Assembly (NCBI GenBank): GCA_965224735.1
Contig: OZ245059.1
Location: 2,232,001 to 2,296,000 of the forward strand
Reading direction: 5' to 3'
DNA length: 64,000 bases
DNA from: Robiginitomaculum_A sp036478535
GTDB taxonomy: Bacteria > Pseudomonadota > Alphaproteobacteria > Caulobacterales > Maricaulaceae
The notes under the pieces were generated by a model. That model was given only the letters and a program-made list of their open reading frames with translations. It was not told where the DNA came from and did no database searches. This document shows, piece by piece, positions 42,900 to 51,772 of the stretch. The number at the start of each line of letters is the position of its first letter. Positions within the stretch are counted from its first letter, which is position 1. The position numbers and the translations under genes are program-made.

Positions 42900-44548
42900 T
42901 ACAAAACACCTTTGGTAGAAGCTATATCTGTTCCCTCGCGCCGAAACGCTGGTTTTAGCGCCCGCCCTACGCCTTTAAAACAAGCCTCAATCATGTGGTG
43001 CGTATTGTCACCTTCCACGGCGATTTGAATTGCAGCCTCCATTGTTTGCGCAAGGCTTTCAAAAAAGTGAGGGCACATTTCAGATGGAAATTCTCCAGCC
43101 CGATCCGTTGGAAATTTTCCCTTAAACGTCATGGCGGCGCGGCCTGATAAATCAATGGCTATTTGCGCCTGCGTTTCATCCATTGGCATCGTAAAGCCAT
43201 ATCGCCCCGCCCCAGCTTTATCTCCAAGAGCCATTTTAAGCGCTGTCCCCAGCGCCAAAGCACAGTCTTCTATTGTATGGTGCGCGTCTATTTCTAAATC
43301 ACCCTCACACGAGAGCACCAAACCAAAACCTCCGTGCTTGGCAAGTGCGCTTAGCATATGATCATAAAACCCAATACCTGTTTGCACATCGATAGTGGAC
43401 GCATCCTCTAGATTAACACGTATGGCAATATCCGTCTCTTTCGTCTTGCGAAATACTTCGCCAATACGTTCCAAGCGTACAGGTTTTACATCTACGCCAA
43501 AAGCAGATAACGCAATATCGTTTTCTTCGGGGCTGCCAATACTGATCCGCATTTTACCGGGTAGAATTTTTCTGTAGTCTCTAATCCTGACTTGGAACTT
43601 TGCCAGCGCCTGTAAAAGAGAGGTATCATCTACAACATCTAATAATAAAAAATTTGCTTCTGAAGGATATATTTTCTGAACGTAAGGCGACTTTTTTAGC
43701 GCTTTTTGCACCCGCGTTCTTTCTGATTTCCAGACATTTAACCGCGCCGTGTGTACGGACATAGAAGCAGGCGTAAGAGCGTCCATAACGGCCTTTTCTA
43801 CGGGCCTTGCAATGGGATAAGGCGGCAGCACTTTTAGCATTAAATTAATAATGCGTGGATCCGCAATTACCGCTCCCATCCGCACCCCAGCCAGGGAATA
43901 GGCCTTGGAAAGCGTTCTCAACACAACAACGTTAGGATATGTGGTTATTTTGCTTATAAAACTCCCTTGGCTCGAAAATTCTTCATAGGCTTCATCAATT
44001 ACAACAAGCGTTTGCGGATAATTTTTACAAATTTCAGTAACAATTTTTGGGTCAATTACAGTGCCAGTAGGGTTATTTGGCGAGCACAAAAAAACCATCT
44101 TCAAAGCCGTATTCTCTTCGCGCATTTTTTCCTGTATCAAATCACCATCGAAAGAATAATCGTCTCGCAATGAAGCTTCAATTATTTTTGCTCCCTGAAT
44201 TGCAGCACAAGTTTCGTAATAGCCAAATGTAGGCGGGCAAATTAAAATGCTATCCTCCCGCGCTTCGCAAAAAGTGCGTAGCAAAACCTCGATTGCTTCA
44301 TCCGCGCCGCGTCCAGCCATGATTTGCTCGGGTTGCACGCCATATAAACTTGCTAGCCGTGCTCGCAATTCTACTGGCTGTTGCTCTGGGTATCGGTTAA
44401 ATCCGCTTGCAGATACAATTGGCGGCGGTGTCCATGGGCTTTCATTTGCATCTAAATGCAATGCATTGGTTGCTCCGCCGCGCGCGCTATATGCGCTAAA
44501 CTCCAATATTGCTTTACGGGCTATACATGCAGGCCAGTCATTGTTCAT
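42899..44548 (-). CDS. hisCB: HisC-HisB (dehydratase) fusion enzyme
   Basis: 549 aa. Residues 1 to about 355 are histidinol-phosphate aminotransferase (LDANESPW; CSPNNPTGTV; PLP Lys215 in RTLSKAYSLAGVRMG). Residues about 359-549 are imidazoleglycerol-phosphate dehydratase (GFYDHMLSALAKHGGF with His397; DAHHTIED; THHMIEACFKG; ending STKGVL). The two catalyse steps 7 and 6. The histidinol-phosphatase domain that precedes the dehydratase in E. coli HisB is absent. No stop or frameshift lies at the junction, so this is a true fusion. The phosphatase must be encoded elsewhere. Confidence 0.93.
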   Translation of the reverse strand: MNNDWPACIARKAILEFSAYSARGGATNALHLDANESPWTPPPIVSASGFNRYPEQQPVELRARLASLYGVQPEQIMAGRGADEAIEVLLRTFCEAREDSILICPPTFGYYETCAAIQGAKIIEASLRDDYSFDGDLIQEKMREENTALKMVFLCSPNNPTGTVIDPKIVTEICKNYPQTLVVIDEAYEEFSSQGSFISKITTYPNVVVLRTLSKAYSLAGVRMGAVIADPRIINLMLKVLPPYPIARPVEKAVMDALTPASMSVHTARLNVWKSERTRVQKALKKSPYVQKIYPSEANFLLLDVVDDTSLLQALAKFQVRIRDYRKILPGKMRISIGSPEENDIALSAFGVDVKPVRLERIGEVFRKTKETDIAIRVNLEDASTIDVQTGIGFYDHMLSALAKHGGFGLVLSCEGDLEIDAHHTIEDCALALGTALKMALGDKAGAGRYGFTMPMDETQAQIAIDLSGRAAMTFKGKFPTDRAGEFPSEMCPHFFESLAQTMEAAIQIAVEGDNTHHMIEACFKGVGRALKPAFRREGTDIASTKGVL

Positions 44549-45849
44549 ATCTGTACTCCATTACTAAGACGAAGACTAATTGCACGCCTATGCGCCTCAA
44601 GCCCCTCCATAAGCGCTAAGCGCTCAACGCAAGGCCCCAGTGCCTCCAATCCTTCTCGGGTTAAGGACTGCACACTAATAAATTTCATAAAACTTTCAAC
44701 GCATACACCGCTATAGCTGCGCGCTGCACCAAATGTTGGTAGTGTGTGATTGGTTCCGCTCGCATAGTCACCCACTGATTCTGGCGTCCACGGCCCTAAA
44801 AAAATAGATCCCGCATTACGAATATTTGAAACAATGGTTTCAGGTTCTTTTAGCTGGATGATTAAATGCTCTGGCGCATATGTATTAGCTATTTCTACCA
44901 TCGCATCAACATTGGGGACAATAAGTATGCGGCCATTTTCCAAAGACTGTATGGCTATTTCTTTGCGGGGTAGCGAAGAGATTTGTAGCTTAATTTCACC
45001 ACTAAGTTTGTCTGCAAATTTTTGTGACATGCACACGCAAACAACCTGTGCCATCGGGTCATGTTCCGCCTGACTAAGTAAATCCGAGGCCACAAAAATT
45101 GGGTTGGCTAAATCATCGGCAAGAACCATAGCTTCGCTTGGCCCAGCAGGAAGGTCGATCGCAGGTCCACCCATTTGCGAAGATATTTGTGATTTTGCCT
45201 CTGCTACATACGCATTGCCTGGGCCAAATATTTTATCGCATTTTGGAATGCTCTTTGTGCCATAGCCAAGCGCGGCAATAGCCTGTGCCCCACCAAGTAT
45301 ATAAATATCTTTAATGCCGCACAGATGAGCTGCGGCAAGAATATTTGCATCAATCGTTCCAGTATTACTGGGTGGGGTTACAAGAACACAATTTTCCACA
45401 CCCGCTATTTTAGCAGGAATTGCTAGCATCATTACTGTGGACACCAAAGGCGCACTGCCGCCTGGCACATATAGACCAACACTTTCCAAAGCACGAACTT
45501 CCCTGCGGCACAAAACCCCTGGCATGGTTTCGACCTCAATAAGGCCTGGTATTTGTGCGCGATGAAAAATCTCTATATTCCCCTTCGCCATTTCCATAGC
45601 AGCTTTATCTTCATGAGATAAATTACGCCAAGCGCTGCGCATATTTGATTGTGGTACTTTCAGATCAACAATATCCACACCATCAAATTTTTTTGTGAAT
45701 AATCGCAAAGCTTCATCACCATCATCGCGCACAGCCTTTAAAATACGCGATACACTTTGCCTTACGTTTTTGTCTAAAAGTGCTTTTGGGCGAGAAAGCG
45801 CTTTGTTCCTTCCCGCTTCATCCAAATCTCTCCACGCCAAAATTTGCAT
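44545..45849 (-). CDS. hisD: Histidinol dehydrogenase HisD
   Basis: 434 aa; two-step NAD oxidation of histidinol to histidine, zinc-dependent. VGLYVPGGSAPLVSTV, GPGNAYVAEAKSQI and DLPAGPSEAMVLAD are hallmarks, and YASGTNHTLPTFG near the C-terminus carries catalytic/zinc residues. It lies two bases after hisG and overlaps hisCB by four. Confidence 0.97.
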   Translation of the reverse strand: MQILAWRDLDEAGRNKALSRPKALLDKNVRQSVSRILKAVRDDGDEALRLFTKKFDGVDIVDLKVPQSNMRSAWRNLSHEDKAAMEMAKGNIEIFHRAQIPGLIEVETMPGVLCRREVRALESVGLYVPGGSAPLVSTVMMLAIPAKIAGVENCVLVTPPSNTGTIDANILAAAHLCGIKDIYILGGAQAIAALGYGTKSIPKCDKIFGPGNAYVAEAKSQISSQMGGPAIDLPAGPSEAMVLADDLANPIFVASDLLSQAEHDPMAQVVCVCMSQKFADKLSGEIKLQISSLPRKEIAIQSLENGRILIVPNVDAMVEIANTYAPEHLIIQLKEPETIVSNIRNAGSIFLGPWTPESVGDYASGTNHTLPTFGAARSYSGVCVESFMKFISVQSLTREGLEALGPCVERLALMEGLEAHRRAISLRLSNGVQI

Positions 45850-45851
45850 GA

Positions 45852-46733
45852 TTAGCTCAACATTTTTTCAATGGGTAGTACTAATATAGAACGCGCACCT
45901 TTAGCTTTTAAAGCTTCTAAAGTTTCCCAAAAAACATTTTCCGTACACACGGCTTGCAGTGCAACCAAATCATTTTCTGTCCCAAGTGGGATTATTGTCG
46001 GTGCATCTGAACCAGGCAATATTTCAGAAATAGCTTGTATCTGTCTACGCGGTGCGTTGAGCATAATATATTTTGAGCCAGCCGAGCGTACGACGCCATC
46101 AATACGGCTGAGGAGTTTTTCAAGAACCGCTTGCTTTTGTTTGCTTAAAGCTCGCCCTGATTGAATTAATACAGCCTCACTTGCCAAAATTGTTTCAAAG
46201 GCCTGCAATCCATTCGCTTCCAACGTTGCCCCTGATGAAACAAGATCGCAAATTGCATCTGCTATATCTATACGCGGCGCAAGCTCCACTGCCCCCTTCA
46301 TCTCAACACAGCGCGCTTCTATATTATTTGTTTTTAGATATTTTCTCAAAATACCAGGGTAAGAAGTGGCAATGGTCTTGCCTTTTAAATCTTGCGGCAT
46401 TTGCAAGGGGCCATCTGCATCGGCAGCAAGGCAAAGTTTACATTTTGAAAACCCAAGGCGCCGAATGATTTGCGCACCATTTTTTTTGCTTCCTAGTTTT
46501 TCTTCGGCAAATACATTCTCGCCTACAAGGCCTATATCAGCAGCGCCCGTAGAAACAAAATTGGGAATATCATCATCACGAACGAGCAGTAAATCTACTG
46601 GCATATTTTTCACCCGAGCGAGAAGCCCGTCCCCTCGGACAGAGAATTTCAACCCACATTTTTTGAGCATTACAAAGCTTTCATCTGCTAAGCGACCCTT
46701 TTTCTGTACTGCAATTCGGAGTCTATCTGGCAT
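45852..46733 (-). CDS. hisG: ATP phosphoribosyltransferase, long form HisG
   Basis: About 293 aa; first enzyme of histidine synthesis. Residues 1 to about 215 are catalytic (RIAVQKKGRL; TGAADIGLVGEN; ADAICDLVSSGATLEANGL). Residues about 220-293 are the regulatory HisG_C domain that gives histidine feedback. This long form does not need HisZ. Start 46733 has AGGAG eight bases upstream and overlaps the regulator gene by 11 bases. Confidence 0.93.
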   Translation of the reverse strand: MPDRLRIAVQKKGRLADESFVMLKKCGLKFSVRGDGLLARVKNMPVDLLLVRDDDIPNFVSTGAADIGLVGENVFAEEKLGSKKNGAQIIRRLGFSKCKLCLAADADGPLQMPQDLKGKTIATSYPGILRKYLKTNNIEARCVEMKGAVELAPRIDIADAICDLVSSGATLEANGLQAFETILASEAVLIQSGRALSKQKQAVLEKLLSRIDGVVRSAGSKYIMLNAPRRQIQAISEILPGSDAPTIIPLGTENDLVALQAVCTENVFWETLEALKAKGARSILVLPIEKMLS

Positions 46734-47028
46734 GCTGTGCACTCCTAACTCTGTCCAAGATCGTTCTATACCCTTGGTGCGGCTCTTCATTCAAAAACCG
46801 TGCAACCCTGCCAATCGTTGTCGTACTTACCCCAGTTTTTGCATTAATATCCCGGTAGGATAAATCACCTTTATCAAGCAGCTTGGCCACATGCCAACGC
46901 TCTGTAAGAGCCCTAATTTCTGCTGGCGTACATAAGTCAACCAAGAAGCGGTCTACCTCCTCCTCGGTTTTTGCGCAGTGCAAGGCTTTAGCCAATTGCT
47001 TGCGCCTAAGGATGTTTTGTTTTTGCAT
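46723..47028 (-). CDS. TrpR-like (YerC/YecD-HisR) regulator
   Basis: 101 aa in the Trp-repressor superfamily (YerC/YecD family): LCTPAEIRALTERWHVAKLL and the helix-turn-helix YRDINAKTGVSTTTIGRVARFL. Relatives in Firmicutes next to his genes have been proposed as histidine-responsive HisR repressors. As the first gene of this his operon, overlapping hisG by 11 bases, it is the likely operon repressor. The promoter ahead of it has paired GCTAA repeats. Histidine sensing is inferred. Confidence 0.82.
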   Translation of the reverse strand: MQKQNILRRKQLAKALHCAKTEEEVDRFLVDLCTPAEIRALTERWHVAKLLDKGDLSYRDINAKTGVSTTTIGRVARFLNEEPHQGYRTILDRVRSAQHAR

Positions 47029-47058
47029 AAGCCCTCAGTTTTTTGCAATTATTATTGT

Positions 47059-47095
47059 GCTAACACGCTAATACATTGGTACGGCCAAAGGTCAA
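47059..47095 (-). promoter_or_regulatory. his operon promoter with paired GCTAAyAC sites
   Basis: On the minus strand: -35 TTGACC (47090-47095), 16-base spacer, -10 TATTAG (47068-47073). Two direct repeats on the plus strand, GCTAACAC (47059-47066) and GCTAATAC (47067-47074), are 8 bases apart and cover the -10. The spacing equals that of the CTAG half-sites in the E. coli TrpR operator. Confidence 0.45.
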
Positions 47096-47150
47096 CAACT
47101 AAATTACATCAGTTGCTATTTTTAATAATAAGGCGGAAATATTACGTAGC

Positions 47151-48722
47151 TTAAGCTCGCTCTTTTACCTTCATGAACCTAATGTCTGGATTTTTTTCTT
47201 GAGCATAGGAAATATCCCAAGCGGATTTAGCAAGCAAAACTGGCGATCCATTTAAATCCTCGGCCATGGCACCTTGGTTTTTATCAATAAAGGCTTTCAC
47301 TTTATCGGCGTCACCAGCAAGCCAGCGCGCCGTTTGGTACATGCCTGTTTCGAATGTGACATCAAGTCCATATTCTGTCTTTATACGCTCTACCATAACT
47401 TCAATTTGTAAAGCCCCAACGGCGCCCACAATCATATCAGAACCCATAGCTGGTTTAAAAAGCTGAGTGCCCCCTTCTTCGGCAAGGTTTTCCAAGGCTT
47501 TGCGCAAATGCTTTGCTTTAAGAGGATCAGCAAGCCGCGCCCTGCGCAAAATCTCAGGGGCAAAGTTTGGTAACCCTGCGAAAACAAGCTTGCCGCTCTC
47601 GGACAAACTATCCCCAACCCTAAGCGCGCCGTGATTGGGGACACCTATCACATCGCCCGCATAAGCTTTATCTGCTAGTTCTCTATCCTGAGCGAAAAAC
47701 AAAATCGGGTTATGAATAGATATAGTTTTATTTTCCGCTGTTTTTAACTTCATGCCGCGTTTAAACACGCCAGAAACCATCCGTAAAAATGCAACGCGAT
47801 CACGGTGATTGGGATCCATATTAGCTTGAACTTTAAAGACAAATCCAGCCGCTTCTTTATTCGAAGGCAAGACTTCTATGTCTTTGCCCGCTTTTCTTGC
47901 TTTCACTGCTTGTGGGCCTGGCGCAAATTCGGCCAGCGCATCGATAAGTTCCAGAACACCAATCTTCTTAAGCGCCGAACCAAAGTAAACGGGTGTCATA
48001 TGGCCTTCACGAAAAGATTGTTCTTTGAACATGCCGTATTCTTTAGCAAGCTCCGCCTCGCCCACAAATTCATCAAACAAATCATCATCATTGATGAAAG
48101 CTTTCATAGCATTGCTACCAAATTCTAGTGCATCGCCATGTTCACCGTTCGCGCTGAAGGGTAAAAATTTATCAGTACGCAAATCCGTGATACCGCGAAA
48201 CCGTCGCCCGCTCGCGCATGGCCATTGCATTGGAATAACATCAAGTGCCAGTTTCTCTTCTATCTCTGAAATAATATCAAAAACATCTTGCGCCTCGCGG
48301 TCAAATTTGTTGATAAATGTTAAGATAGGAATATCGCGAAGGCGGCAAACCTCAAATAATTTCAAAGTTTGCGGCTCTATACCTTTAGCGGCATCTAGCA
48401 CCATAACGGCACAATCAGCCGCAGTCAGCGTACGGTAAGTATCTTCACTAAAATCTTCATGCCCAGGCGTATCGAGTAAATTAAAGACTAAATCTGTGTG
48501 CTCAAACGTCATTACAGATGAAGACACAGAAATACCGCGCTCTTGCTCAATCTTCATCCAATCTGATTGGGTACGGCGGCGCTCGCCCCGCGCAGCCACC
48601 TGCCCAGCCTGATGGATGGCGCCCGCAGCCAAAAGCATATTTTCCGTTAGCGTGGTTTTACCCGCATCAGGATGAGAAATAATAGCAAAAACACGGCGAC
48701 GAACCGACTCGTGAGCAGACAT
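47151..48722 (-). CDS. prfC: Peptide chain release factor 3
   Basis: 523-aa GTPase that recycles RF1/RF2. G1 SHPDAGKTTLTE, G3 DTPGHEDFSED and G4 NKFDRE are intact; domain II and the C-terminal domain (GALQIEVMVERIKTEYGLDV) follow. AGAGG lies upstream of the start. It is on the same strand as the his operon, 122 bases away, with no clear terminator between. Confidence 0.96.
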   Translation of the reverse strand: MSAHESVRRRVFAIISHPDAGKTTLTENMLLAAGAIHQAGQVAARGERRRTQSDWMKIEQERGISVSSSVMTFEHTDLVFNLLDTPGHEDFSEDTYRTLTAADCAVMVLDAAKGIEPQTLKLFEVCRLRDIPILTFINKFDREAQDVFDIISEIEEKLALDVIPMQWPCASGRRFRGITDLRTDKFLPFSANGEHGDALEFGSNAMKAFINDDDLFDEFVGEAELAKEYGMFKEQSFREGHMTPVYFGSALKKIGVLELIDALAEFAPGPQAVKARKAGKDIEVLPSNKEAAGFVFKVQANMDPNHRDRVAFLRMVSGVFKRGMKLKTAENKTISIHNPILFFAQDRELADKAYAGDVIGVPNHGALRVGDSLSESGKLVFAGLPNFAPEILRRARLADPLKAKHLRKALENLAEEGGTQLFKPAMGSDMIVGAVGALQIEVMVERIKTEYGLDVTFETGMYQTARWLAGDADKVKAFIDKNQGAMAEDLNGSPVLLAKSAWDISYAQEKNPDIRFMKVKERA

Positions 48723-48787
48723 AAAAACCTCTAAGAATTGCGCTCATCCTTATCGTGGGGATGGCCTGTGGGCAAGCTTATTTCGCT

Positions 48788-49117
48788 TTAATCCTCAACA
48801 GGTTCAGTGAGGAAGTGCCTACCTTTCTTATCTTCTATTTCAACAACCCATATATCGGGATCCATATTGACACGCTTGCCTATTAATTGATCTATTTTTC
48901 TGTCTGGTAATGGCCCTTTGGGGAGCCAAATTCGCGCGCCGTCCATATTACGAATTGGGCTATAGAGAACAGCATTTCCGTCCAAAGAACACACTTTCAC
49001 TAAAACGATTCCCGCATCCCCATCACCTTTTCTAGCAAGCAAAGCATAGGCACCACCGATCTCTGCGCGGCGTAGCAAAGCATAAGCCCAAATTGACGGT
49101 TTTAAAGATGAAAACAT
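48788..49117 (-). CDS. DUF1491 family protein
   Basis: About 109 aa, an alphaproteobacterial family of unknown function. ALLRRAEIGGAYALLARKGDGDAG and the C-terminal MDPDIWVVEIEDKKGRHFL match DUF1491. The start at 49117 fits the family length; the frame runs to 49174 without a good site. Possibly cotranscribed with prfC (65-base gap). Confidence 0.82.
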   Translation of the reverse strand: MFSSLKPSIWAYALLRRAEIGGAYALLARKGDGDAGIVLVKVCSLDGNAVLYSPIRNMDGARIWLPKGPLPDRKIDQLIGKRVNMDPDIWVVEIEDKKGRHFLTEPVED

Positions 49118-49214
49118 AAATTTTTTATCTCTCTTAATCAATGCCCGACTGAACACTCTAAAATTGGCACCCATCTTGCTTGGTTAAAGACATGTTTTCC
49201 AAGAAAGCGATAAT

Positions 49215-51767
49215 ATGTCCCATAATAGTCACAAAATAGTAAGTCAAAACCGCAGTTTCACGTACTTTTACAAAAGCCTAGCATTGTTTGCAGTTACTTT
49301 TATAGGGCTTATCGCGCTCCCAAGCATGGCTGCAGTGGCGCCGCAAACTAAAATTAGCAAAACCCAGTCCTATATTCTTAAAACAACTCTCGATAAATTT
49401 GATAATACTCGGCAGGCACAGCTAGATTGGCGCACACCTAGTTATGAAATATCTTTTGATTTGCCAGCCCATAATCGGTATGAAAATTTAGATCTATTTA
49501 TCAGTGCATATCCTGATGGCAATGTTAATCGCAGCACCCCTTTGATGATTAGCTATAATGGCGCGAAACCGATTGCACTACATGGCAAGGGTTCACGTTT
49601 TGACGCCCATATTCGCCTTGATCCTTCTCGTATTCGCACGCGGAGTAATACGATAAAAATTAGCTATAACCCTGCGGATGGCGAACAATGCCTTACGGAT
49701 AATAGCGGCAAGTGGACTATAGATTTGTCGCATTCTAAACTTGTCAGCAAAATAAAAGAAAATTATCACAACCTACAAATCATTGATTTAAAACAGCGGC
49801 TTAATAACCCAATGACTGCGCCAAAACGGATCGCAATCACCGCCTTTGGCCCCAATAAAAAAGCCTTAGAAGCGCTCATTGCTCAAGGTGTTGCCCAACA
49901 AATAAGCACGGTACCAGATTTTGGGTTTTCCAGCGCCCATGCAGATTATTCTGTTGTGATTGGCACATATGATGATGTGCGCAACATTGCCACGGATAAA
50001 TCCTTAGTTTCAGGGCATGGCGCCAAAGTCTTGGCCGATAATGCCGCCCGCCCGCGCTTACTGCTTGTTGCTAACACATATGTTCAAGTCCTTGAACTTG
50101 CCCGCGCCTTTGCAACATATGAGCTTCCAAACGCACGGCGTAACAAAGCCTTTATTAACGAGTTTTATTCGGGGACACACTTTAAATCCCAAACTTTGAT
50201 GAATAAAAACAAATATAGTCTTACGGATCTTGGCAATATCGTATTGACACCATCATGGCACCCAAAACCAGTAAATATAAATTTCAATGTAACAGATTCA
50301 AAAAACGCAAGCGGCGTCGTTATATTAGGTATTCTTTCCGCCAAAGACATCAACCCCAATTCGCGGGTCAAAGTTCTGCTTAACGAACAGTCTCTAGGGT
50401 ATACGCAACTCAATAAAACCAAAAAAACTATTGCCTTTAATATCAAGCCTGGGCAACTCAAAGCATCTGGAAACCAAATTCGTATAGAGGTATCCCTCAT
50501 AGAACCAAAGGGTGCAAATATTTGCGTTGCACAAAAAAATGTACCTACGCTCCTCATTTCCAATCGCTCACATCTGCTTTTAAAGAACAACCATCCTTCG
50601 CCCGCTAGCGACCTTAACCGCTTTGTAGCTTCTGGTGCGCCTTTCAACCAAAGTGCAGCTATTGTTCTGACGGCTAAGACCAATAAAGACAGAGCGGCAA
50701 CATTAAAATTCCTGGCCTTTAGCGCCAAGCAGTTTGGCCCAACTTGGACAGGTGCAGATTACTTTTCATCTTTATCAGATGTAAAAAATAGCGGCAAAAA
50801 TATTCTTATTATTGGGCCAAACGCAATGGCCGACAGCCAGTTAATCGCGGCGGCTCCAACGGCATTAAAATTGGTTCTTGACGGCAAGGCTATTGACGGC
50901 CCGAACCGTATCGCAATAAACGAACGTCACGCCTCGCCCGATGCCACGGCAAGTTTCCAAATGGCCGCCGCTAGAGTGAAGTCTTCTCGCATTACAAGCG
51001 GCGGTATAGCCGCTATTTTTAAATCACCCTATGCAAAGGGAAGACTCATAGGCATAATTTCCTCTGATAAGCCAAGCAACTTTGCTCGGGCCGCCATTAC
51101 CCTATCAACGCCAGAACATTGGAACGCTCTTGAAGGCGGTGTCGTGCGCTGGAATTCACAAACAATCCTCATGGCACAAACTGCAGTAGATTTACCGATT
51201 AGTTTCACTCCCTCCCCCTCACATGCTAGCGGAGAGAATAAATGGGCAAATGTAAAATCAGCGCCAGAACGCTGGGCAAGTGCGCTCCGCTCAAAATGGG
51301 CGAAAAATAAACAATTACCAATGACGAAAAAAACTACTAATGAGCAAATAGCAAAGACAAAGGCACCTACAATTCCAGTGCCTAATATTAAAATAGCTTA
51401 CAAGGAAAAAATTAATCAGCCTTGGCAAAAACTACGGCTAAAACTACCAAAGTTAGAAACTACAAAACAAGCAATACTAAAGCTACGCGGTCCATCTAAA
51501 ATTTCGCGGCACTATCAACTCGCATCACAGAAACGCACAATAGAGTTCCCGAACTTTGCCCGTATCAAAATGAACACAACCACTAAATGGAGCGCTTTAA
51601 AAATCTGGGCGAATTCTAAATTTGCAAAGTATAAATATGGCCACATTAGCAAAGCCAAAGTAAAAACTTGGGTACGTTCCTTAGGGAAAAGTAAGGCGCT
51701 CATGTTTATGCTCTTAGCTTTTTCAGCACTCTTCCTGCTTGGTTTCGCAGCACCAAAATATAGATAA
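49215..51767 (+). CDS. Orphan BcsB-like exopolysaccharide protein
   Basis: 850 aa, periplasmic. A signal peptide (residues 1 to about 40, ending MAA) is followed by a BcsB-type body (about 60-660: tandem carbohydrate-binding jelly-roll and flavodoxin-like units; EQCLTDNSGKWTIDLSHS, PRLLLVANTYVQVLELARAF, ANICVAQKNVPTLLISNRSHL). A Lys/Trp-rich basic segment (about 670-820) leads to one C-terminal TM anchor (about 827-845). BcsB partners the cellulose synthase BcsA; no glycosyltransferase is nearby. The basic segment is unlike standard BcsB. It could serve another c-di-GMP-linked polysaccharide, an inference only. Confidence 0.75.
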   Translation: MSHNSHKIVSQNRSFTYFYKSLALFAVTFIGLIALPSMAAVAPQTKISKTQSYILKTTLDKFDNTRQAQLDWRTPSYEISFDLPAHNRYENLDLFISAYPDGNVNRSTPLMISYNGAKPIALHGKGSRFDAHIRLDPSRIRTRSNTIKISYNPADGEQCLTDNSGKWTIDLSHSKLVSKIKENYHNLQIIDLKQRLNNPMTAPKRIAITAFGPNKKALEALIAQGVAQQISTVPDFGFSSAHADYSVVIGTYDDVRNIATDKSLVSGHGAKVLADNAARPRLLLVANTYVQVLELARAFATYELPNARRNKAFINEFYSGTHFKSQTLMNKNKYSLTDLGNIVLTPSWHPKPVNINFNVTDSKNASGVVILGILSAKDINPNSRVKVLLNEQSLGYTQLNKTKKTIAFNIKPGQLKASGNQIRIEVSLIEPKGANICVAQKNVPTLLISNRSHLLLKNNHPSPASDLNRFVASGAPFNQSAAIVLTAKTNKDRAATLKFLAFSAKQFGPTWTGADYFSSLSDVKNSGKNILIIGPNAMADSQLIAAAPTALKLVLDGKAIDGPNRIAINERHASPDATASFQMAAARVKSSRITSGGIAAIFKSPYAKGRLIGIISSDKPSNFARAAITLSTPEHWNALEGGVVRWNSQTILMAQTAVDLPISFTPSPSHASGENKWANVKSAPERWASALRSKWAKNKQLPMTKKTTNEQIAKTKAPTIPVPNIKIAYKEKINQPWQKLRLKLPKLETTKQAILKLRGPSKISRHYQLASQKRTIEFPNFARIKMNTTTKWSALKIWANSKFAKYKYGHISKAKVKTWVRSLGKSKALMFMLLAFSALFLLGFAAPKYR

Positions 51768-51772
51768 TTAAT

